The notes under the pieces: model-generated | Database searches by the model: none | Seen by the model: only the letters and a program-made list of their open reading frames with translations | What the model was told of the DNA's origin: nothing | Made by a program: the position numbers and the translations under genes | Assembly (NCBI GenBank): GCA_030147525.1 | Contig: JASBVF010000021.1 | Location: 1 to 64,000, forward strand | DNA length: 64,000 nt | DNA from: Bacteroidota bacterium | GTDB lineage: Bacteria > Bacteroidota > Bacteroidia > Chitinophagales > Saprospiraceae | Direction: 5' to 3' | Shown: one piece after another, positions 59,582 to 64,000 of the stretch | Position numbering within the stretch: the stretch's first letter is position 1 | Layout: each line of letters starts with the position of its first letter

Positions 59582-60139
59582 TCAGTTCCAGGTCACGCCA
59601 TCCGGCATGGTTGCAATGACGGAAAAAGAGTCTCCTTTGTTGGACATAATTTGTGACCAAAGCTCATCGGGGCTGGATTTGAAAATATAATTGGGATGCA
59701 TGTCAGCAGTGACCCAGGAGCCGATGGCCATTTCATCCAGCAACTGACCTTCCGACCAGCCGGAGTAACCGACGTAGAAACGAATATTAGCAGGTGTGAT
59801 CAACTGGGAAGAAATGAGAAACTTTAATTTTTCAAAATCACCGCCCCACCAAACGCCCTCGGTGATTTTGCGGCTGTCTTCCAGCAGATCGCCCACGTTG
59901 TGAATGTAGTGAATGGTATCGGTTTGCACGGGGCCGCCATAAAAAACCTCGGTATCGAACTCCGGAAAATCAGCGAGCAATTCATCCACCCGCATGTCCA
60001 GTTTTTTATTCATGATAAAACCAATGCTGCCCTCTTCGTTGTGCTCGCAGAGCAGCACAGCAGAACGCTTGAAGTTTGGGTCGAGCATGAAGGGCTCCGC
60101 AAGCAAAATATTTCCGGTTTTTAACGTAGTTCTTGCCAT
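59582..60139 (-). CDS. YqgE/AlgH family protein
   Basis: 185 residues from ATG 60139 (MARTTLKTGNILLAEPF). The family signature is present: FKRSAVLLCEHNEEGSIGFIMNK, VFYGGPVQTDTIHYIHN, RFYVGYSGWSEGQLLDE and GSWVTADM. Cytoplasmic protein of unknown biochemical role, widespread in Bacteroidota and Proteobacteria; AlgH has been linked to alginate regulation in Pseudomonas, which need not apply here. Downstream of fabD on the same strand. Confidence 0.9.
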   Translation of the reverse strand: MARTTLKTGNILLAEPFMLDPNFKRSAVLLCEHNEEGSIGFIMNKKLDMRVDELLADFPEFDTEVFYGGPVQTDTIHYIHNVGDLLEDSRKITEGVWWGGDFEKLKFLISSQLITPANIRFYVGYSGWSEGQLLDEMAIGSWVTADMHPNYIFKSSPDELWSQIMSNKGDSFSVIATMPDGVTWN

Positions 60140-60265
60140 AGTAATCAGGTTTGAAAACGCCAATTTGCGGTAAGTATTTTAGAAATGCAAATGGGTTTTG
60201 GGCTCCGGGCAACAATCTATCAACAAAAACAAAGGATGAGCAGCTTGGTTTGATGTTCAGAATCA

Positions 60266-60307
60266 AGGAAATTGATGAAACTAAAAATTTCCAATTTCAT
60301 CAATTTC
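60266..60307. repeat. Inverted repeat between fabD and yqgE-like gene
   Basis: Perfect 14-nt arms GGAAATTGATGAAA (60266-60279) and TTTCATCAATTTCC (60294-60307). The arms and loop are made of GAAATT-like words spaced 7-9 nt, so this is probably a degenerate member of the stutter-hairpin family. Confidence 0.65.
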
Positions 60308-60350
60308 CTCTCTCAAGTTTCTGTCTCTTATTTTTGAAACGACCCAGCAT

Positions 60351-61229
60351 TTACAAAGTAGAAGTCGGGAAACGCCTGTCCACTCTGGCGACAAATCCCC
60401 GGAGTACTTTACCTGTACCGCCAACTTCGATGAACTCCGTAACGCCGCCTGCGATCATGTTTTTCATGGTCTGCGTCCAGCGGACGGGGGCCGTGAGTTG
60501 ATCTACCAGGTTTTTCTGAATTTGAACGGGATCGGTTTCCGCCTGTGCGTTCACGTTTTGATAAATCGGGCAAACAGGTTTTGCGAAATTCGTCGCTTCG
60601 ATGGCGGCTTGCAGTTCATCTTTTGCCGGTTGCATCAGCGGCGAGTGAAATGCTCCGCCAACCTGAAGAACTACAGCCTTCATGGCGCCTGCCTCCTGGC
60701 ATTTTTTGACGGCCTCGTCAATGCCTTCCAATGAGCCGGAAATAACCAGCTGGCCTGGACAGTTGTAGTTGGCAGGAACGACGACAGCTGAAATTTCATC
60801 ACAGATTTTTTCAACCGCTTCATCATCCAAACCCAGAACGGCGGCCATTGTGCTTTCAACCATTTCGCAGGCTTTTTGCATGGCGAGCGCCCGCTGCTGA
60901 ACGAGTTTCAGGCCGTCTTCAAACGACATGGAGCCAGCTGCAACCAGCGCAGAAAATTCGCCCAGCGAATGGCCCGCCACAGCGCCCGGTTGAAAATCAG
61001 CGCCTGCCATTTTTGCTCTGACAATAGAGTGCAGGAACACGGCTGGCTGTGTGATTTTTGTCTGTTTCAAATCCTCGGCACTGCCTTCGAACATCACGTC
61101 AGTGATGCGGTAACCGAGGATTTCGTTGGCTTGTTCGAATAGTTCTTTTGCAAGGCCGTTGTTCTCGTACATGTCTTTACCCATGCCTTCGAACTGAGAA
61201 CCCTGGCCAGGAAATACGTATGCTTTCAT
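60351..61229 (-). CDS. fabD: Malonyl-CoA:ACP transacylase
   Basis: 292 residues, normal length. It loads malonyl groups onto acyl carrier protein for fatty-acid synthesis in the cytoplasm. The conserved N-terminus AYVFPGQGSQFEGMG begins at ATG 61229; the frame upstream is only octamer repeat (NPTIQQSNNSTIQQ) and should not be annotated. Nucleophile elbow GHSLGEFSAL (Ser about 91), oxyanion Gln in PGQGSQ, catalytic His in GAFHSPLM, and VEVGGTGKVL near the end. Between folE and yqgE on the same strand, with a stutter hairpin on each side. Confidence 0.96.
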   Translation of the reverse strand: MKAYVFPGQGSQFEGMGKDMYENNGLAKELFEQANEILGYRITDVMFEGSAEDLKQTKITQPAVFLHSIVRAKMAGADFQPGAVAGHSLGEFSALVAAGSMSFEDGLKLVQQRALAMQKACEMVESTMAAVLGLDDEAVEKICDEISAVVVPANYNCPGQLVISGSLEGIDEAVKKCQEAGAMKAVVLQVGGAFHSPLMQPAKDELQAAIEATNFAKPVCPIYQNVNAQAETDPVQIQKNLVDQLTAPVRWTQTMKNMIAGGVTEFIEVGGTGKVLRGFVARVDRRFPTSTL

Positions 61230-61237
61230 AAATTTCA

Positions 61238-61326
61238 ATTGCTGGATTGTTGAATTGTTTGATTGCTGGATTGTTGGATTGCTCATAAACGCTTAACAAT
61301 CAAACAATTCAACCGTCAAACAATCA
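61238..61326. repeat. Octamer stutter hairpin between folE and fabD
   Basis: Six 8-nt units of the ATTGCTGG/ATTGTTGA type (61238-61285). The opposite arm (61295-61326) is their complement. Its outer end contains the folE stop codon TGA (61324-61326). The near end is 8 nt before the fabD ATG. Confidence 0.88.
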
Positions 61327-61938
61327 GTGTAATTTAGACCCGATCAAGTTCATAAACTCCGACCTCGTCTCCGGGTTTTGAAATTGCCCGGTGAAGGCCG
61401 AGGTAGTCGTAACGGAATTTTGCTTCTGCACCCCCCGCATCATCATGCACATGTGCATCGCTTCGATCACAATGGCGACGCCCTGCGGTTTGAGCGTGTT
61501 GTCAATGGCATTCAGAATGTCGAGCGTCAACCGTTCCTGCACCTGCAGGCGGCGGGCAAAAACATCCACCCCTCTTGGAATTTTACTCAAACCTACAATC
61601 TGTCCGTTGGGGATGTAAGCAATGTGCGCTTTGCCAAGAAATGGCAACATATGGTGCTCGCAAAGAGAGTAAATTTCTATGTCTTTGACAAGCACCATTT
61701 CGCTGTATTCTTCCTTGAACATGGCGGAGCGCAAAATTTCTTCCGCATCCATCCCATAGCCGGAAGTAAGGAATTGCATGGCTTTGGCAGCACGTTCCGG
61801 GGTTTTCAGCAGGCCGTCTCTGAAGACATCTTCTCCGAGGCCGCCAATGATAGAGCGGTAATTTTCCGTGAGCTGCTCTGTCATTTCATCGTTGTAGGTT
61901 TCTTCTTTTAAGTAGGACATTTCCTTTGTTTTTACCAT
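61324..61938 (-). CDS. folE: GTP cyclohydrolase I
   Basis: 204 residues. It converts GTP to 7,8-dihydroneopterin triphosphate, first step of folate (and queuosine) biosynthesis. The zinc site is present: [10 protein letters not shown] (Cys and His), with the second Cys in [32 protein letters not shown] is the family core. ATG 61938 or 61920 are both possible; a TACCTTTA -7-like box at 61948-61941 would favour 61920. The next gene upstream is queD, which uses the same product. Confidence 0.95.
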   Translation of the reverse strand: MVKTKEMSYLKEETYNDEMTEQLTENYRSIIGGLGEDVFRDGLLKTPERAAKAMQFLTSGYGMDAEEILRSAMFKEEYSEMVLVKDIEIYSLCEHHMLPFLGKAHIAYIPNGQIVGLSKIPRGVDVFARRLQVQERLTLDILNAIDNTLKPQGVAIVIEAMHMCMMMRGVQKQNSVTTTSAFTGQFQNPETRSEFMNLIGSKLH

Positions 61939-62067
61939 GATAAAGGTAGCTAAGAAGTTGGTAAGTTACGATTTAACAGGTATGAAAACAGAGCCTATGC
62001 CTTTTTGTTCCGCCGGCAAATTTATTTGACAGTCAGAGACCGTCTGGTTATTTCGAAGAAAAAAACC

Positions 62068-62478
62068 TTATTCTCCAAAATATTCCACGTAGATATTCTC
62101 CGTTTCGTAGAGCTTGATGCTGTGCAGCTTGCAGTTTTTGATGTGTGGTTCAAGCTGTTGCCAGAACAGAATGGCAAGGTTCTCCGTGGTAGGCTGCATA
62201 CCTTTGGGAATGAAATCCACGTCGAGGTTCAAATTGGAATGATCCACCTTGTCGACGATGGTCATTTTGATGAGTTTGCTCAGCTCTTTTACGTCCATGA
62301 CGAAACCGGTCACAGGATCGGGTTGGCCTTTCACCGTAACGAACAAGTCGTAGTTGTGGCCATGCCAGTTGCGGTTGGAGCATTTACCAAACATCTGCTG
62401 GTTTTTCTCATCGCTCCATGCTTCCACCCAGAGTTTATGGGCAGCATTAAATCGTTCTCTCCTTGTCAGATATACCAT
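62068..62478 (-). CDS. queD: 6-carboxytetrahydropterin synthase (QueD family)
   Basis: About 136 residues from ATG 62478. It converts dihydroneopterin triphosphate to 6-carboxy-tetrahydropterin for queuosine, or acts as a sepiapterin/PTPS-like enzyme. Zinc histidines in FNAAHKLW and HGHNY; catalytic Cys in FGKCSNRNWHGH; the family element DHSNLNLD is present. An in-frame ATG at 62490 adds four residues but lies inside a heptamer repeat, so 62478 is preferred. Next to folE, which supplies its substrate. Confidence 0.93.
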   Translation of the reverse strand: MVYLTRRERFNAAHKLWVEAWSDEKNQQMFGKCSNRNWHGHNYDLFVTVKGQPDPVTGFVMDVKELSKLIKMTIVDKVDHSNLNLDVDFIPKGMQPTTENLAILFWQQLEPHIKNCKLHSIKLYETENIYVEYFGE

Positions 62479-62480
62479 GC

Positions 62481-62546
62481 CAGTTGACATTGTGCAGTTG
62501 GCGGCGAGCAGCAGGGATGTGAAAGACTGCCAACTGCCAACTGAAA
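62481..62546. repeat. Heptamer stutter hairpin before queD
   Basis: Near arm CAGTTGA, CATTGTG, CAGTTGG (62481-62501). Far arm ACTGCCA, ACTGCCA, ACTGAAA (62526-62546). Ends 2-3 nt before the queD ATG at 62478. Confidence 0.75.
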
Positions 62547-62747
62547 TTCGGGGCGCAAAGGTAAGAAAATGCTGAACTTTTTGCTTTCCCTTCCCCTCGC
62601 CTTATTCCGTTTATTTTCAGGCCGGATTAAACATCGTACCAACTCACCATTTTATCTAAATAATTCCCACCTTTCGTCCTTTTCGACCGACCATTGCTTT
62701 AACATTTGTTTCTTTCGGCCTGTTTACCGGCTGAAATCTTGTTGTAC

Positions 62748-63812
62748 ATGAGTTTGACACTAAGCGAAAATATCAGGCAGAGAATATTGCGGCTTGTTTC
62801 CAACCGGGCCGTTTATCACTCCCTTTTCTGGGCAGGGATTTTAATTTTTTATTCCATTGTCGATATGGTCTTCACCGGCCAGGGCTTTTTTTACACCCTG
62901 AGCAACAATGTGGTCCGGCTCATCATTCTCGGCGCTGCGGTTTATTACAATATTTACGTGTTGATTCCCAAATACTTAGTCAGTAAAAAATTCATGGGCT
63001 ACATCGGTTTCCTGTTGCTCGTCGTGTTCATCGTCTCGCCGTTGGAAGCCTTTTTGATTTACGTGAAATCAAGTGACATCCCCGAAATGCAGTCCAACGT
63101 CCTCATGAGCCTCAACTGGTCATTTATCCCCAATTTTTTCATCCTCGGCACCTCCACCGTCGTAAAAATCACCGTCGACTGGTACAAAAACATCCGGGAA
63201 CGGCAGGAACTGGAAACCGAAACCATGCAGTCGGAACTGCGTTTTTTAAAATCGCAGATCAATCCGCATTTTCTTTTTAATACCCTCAACAGCCTCTACG
63301 CCCTCACACTCAAAAAATCGGATCTGGCCCCCGACATCGTGCTCAAACTCTCCGAAATGATGCGTTACATGCTCTACGAGTGCAACGAAAAGTGGGTAGA
63401 TTTGAGCAAGGAAGTCAACTACATCGCCAACTACCTGGAACTGGAACGCCTGCGCCAGGGCAACCACGTTGACATCCATTTCGATGTGCAGGGCAACATC
63501 AGCGACCAGAAAATCGCACCGCTGATGTTCATTCCTTTTATCGAAAACTGTTTCAAACACGGGCTGGGCCATCATCTTTCCAAAGGTTTTGTCAACATCC
63601 GTCTGCATGTTACCGAGAATAAAGTAGATTTGTTTATCGAAAACAGCAAGCCTGAGAGCATGCCTAAACCCCTGCACCCTCGCAGCGGCGGCATTGGCCT
63701 CGTCAACGTACGCCGCCGCCTCGACCTGCTCTACCCCGGCCATTATTCCCTGAACATTGAAGACAGCCCGAAAACCTATGCCGTAAATTTGAAATTATCG
63801 CTTGAATCGTAA
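62748..63812 (+). CDS. LytS/YpdA-type sensor histidine kinase
   Basis: 354 residues from ATG 62748. Four transmembrane helices in the first ~150 residues (YHSLFWAGILIFYSIVDMV, NNVVRLIILGAAVYYNIYVL, YIGFLLLVVFIVSPLEAFLIY, IPNFFILGTSTVVKI). A short coiled segment is followed by the His_kinase motif ELRFLKSQINPHFLFNTLN (phospho-His in NPHF). The ATPase part is of the HATPase type with PLMFIPFIENCFKHG (N box) and GGIGLVNVRRRLDLLYPG (G box). It pairs with the response regulator that starts 88 nt downstream. Stimulus unknown. Confidence 0.93.
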   Translation: MSLTLSENIRQRILRLVSNRAVYHSLFWAGILIFYSIVDMVFTGQGFFYTLSNNVVRLIILGAAVYYNIYVLIPKYLVSKKFMGYIGFLLLVVFIVSPLEAFLIYVKSSDIPEMQSNVLMSLNWSFIPNFFILGTSTVVKITVDWYKNIRERQELETETMQSELRFLKSQINPHFLFNTLNSLYALTLKKSDLAPDIVLKLSEMMRYMLYECNEKWVDLSKEVNYIANYLELERLRQGNHVDIHFDVQGNISDQKIAPLMFIPFIENCFKHGLGHHLSKGFVNIRLHVTENKVDLFIENSKPESMPKPLHPRSGGIGLVNVRRRLDLLYPGHYSLNIEDSPKTYAVNLKLSLES

Positions 63813-63816
63813 ATTA

Positions 63817-63891
63817 ATGATGAATGATGAACGATAAATGATAAATATATCCACGCTCATTCATCGTTCATCATTCATCATTCATCATTAT
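63817..63891. repeat. Heptamer stutter hairpin between kinase and response regulator
   Basis: Arm ATGATGA, ATGATGA, ACGATAA, ATGATAA (63817-63844) faces TCATTCA, TCGTTCA, TCATTCA, TCATTCA, TCATTAT (63857-63891). It begins 4 nt after the kinase stop and ends 9 nt before the next ATG. Confidence 0.88.
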
Positions 63892-63900
63892 AAAACCGCC

Positions 63901-64000
63901 ATGATCAATACCATTATCGTTGACGACGAACCGCTCGCACTCGACGTGCTTGAAACCTACATCGAAAAAATTCCCGACCTGAACCTCGTGAAGCGCTGCA
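63901..64000 (+). CDS. Response regulator, N-terminal fragment (probable LytTR type)
   Basis: Only 33 codons are inside the window. The start INTIIVDDEPLALDVLETYI is the receiver-domain beginning with the acidic pair DDE that forms the Mg2+ pocket. The position directly after a LytS-type kinase makes a LytTR DNA-binding output domain likely, but that part is outside the window. Confidence 0.8.
   Translation, partial: MINTIIVDDEPLALDVLETYIEKIPDLNLVKRC

Overview
The window looks like a chromosomal segment of a Bacteroidota bacterium, most likely of the Saprospiria (Saprospiraceae/Lewinella/Haliscomenobacter type). The evidence is several secreted proteins with type IX secretion (T9SS) C-terminal signals of both type A and CHU_C type B, a SusC/SusD pair with ASPIC/UnbV lipoproteins, promoters of the TTTG-N19-21-TAnnTTTG kind, almost no Shine-Dalgarno sites, and LytS/LytTR-type signalling. 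This placement is inference from gene content; no rRNA is present.

Layout. 1-7.9 kb: three T9SS cargo proteins, one with four tandem ~190-residue modules in front of an SGNH/GDSL esterase, and a pentapeptide-repeat protein. 8-11.8 kb: XRE-Fic protein, threonine aldolase, di-haem cytochrome c peroxidase-like lipoprotein. 11.8-18.4 kb: an uptake [NiFe]-hydrogenase island, with hyaA-hyaB-hyaC-hyaD leftward and a small HupE-like protein-hypA-hypB-hypC rightward. The small subunit carries the complete six-cysteine proximal-cluster signature of O2-tolerant group 1d enzymes; hypD, hypE and hypF are not in the window. 18.5-28.6 kb: patatin-type barrel protein, Lys-rich repeat protein, tRNA-Leu(GAG), SPOR-like protein, orphan HdrC-like Fe-S membrane protein, methyltransferase, alpha/beta hydrolase plus TMEM220-like pair, LptB, short BatD-like protein.

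28.6-44 kb (leftward): a SusC-SusD locus with two giant ASPIC/UnbV (VCBS/FG-GAP) lipoproteins, a small lipoprotein and a six-hairpin glycosidase. One of the giant lipoproteins is split by a frameshift that falls exactly in a tandem 8-bp tract. 44-58.5 kb: aspartyl protease-PDZ protein, a 2319-residue SprB-like adhesin with 15 Cys-paired repeats, another T9SS protein, an aminotransferase, and an ECF sigma factor overlapping a membrane-anchored, barrel-like partner. 58.6-64 kb: barrel protein, YqgE, FabD, FolE, QueD, and a LytS-type histidine kinase followed by the start of a LytTR-type response regulator.

The most unusual signal cuts across these genes. Many intergenic gaps are filled by short low-complexity hairpins whose two arms are each built from tandem 7- or 8-nt units. 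The unit sequence differs at every locus but the architecture is the same. The elements often start at the stop codon of the upstream gene (sometimes supplying it) and end 3-9 nt before the next ATG. Single-arm versions lie inside the two ASPIC/UnbV genes, where the 8-nt period could switch reading frame. I regard this family as the best candidate here for something not well described. It is a reading of sequence pattern, without any database check.
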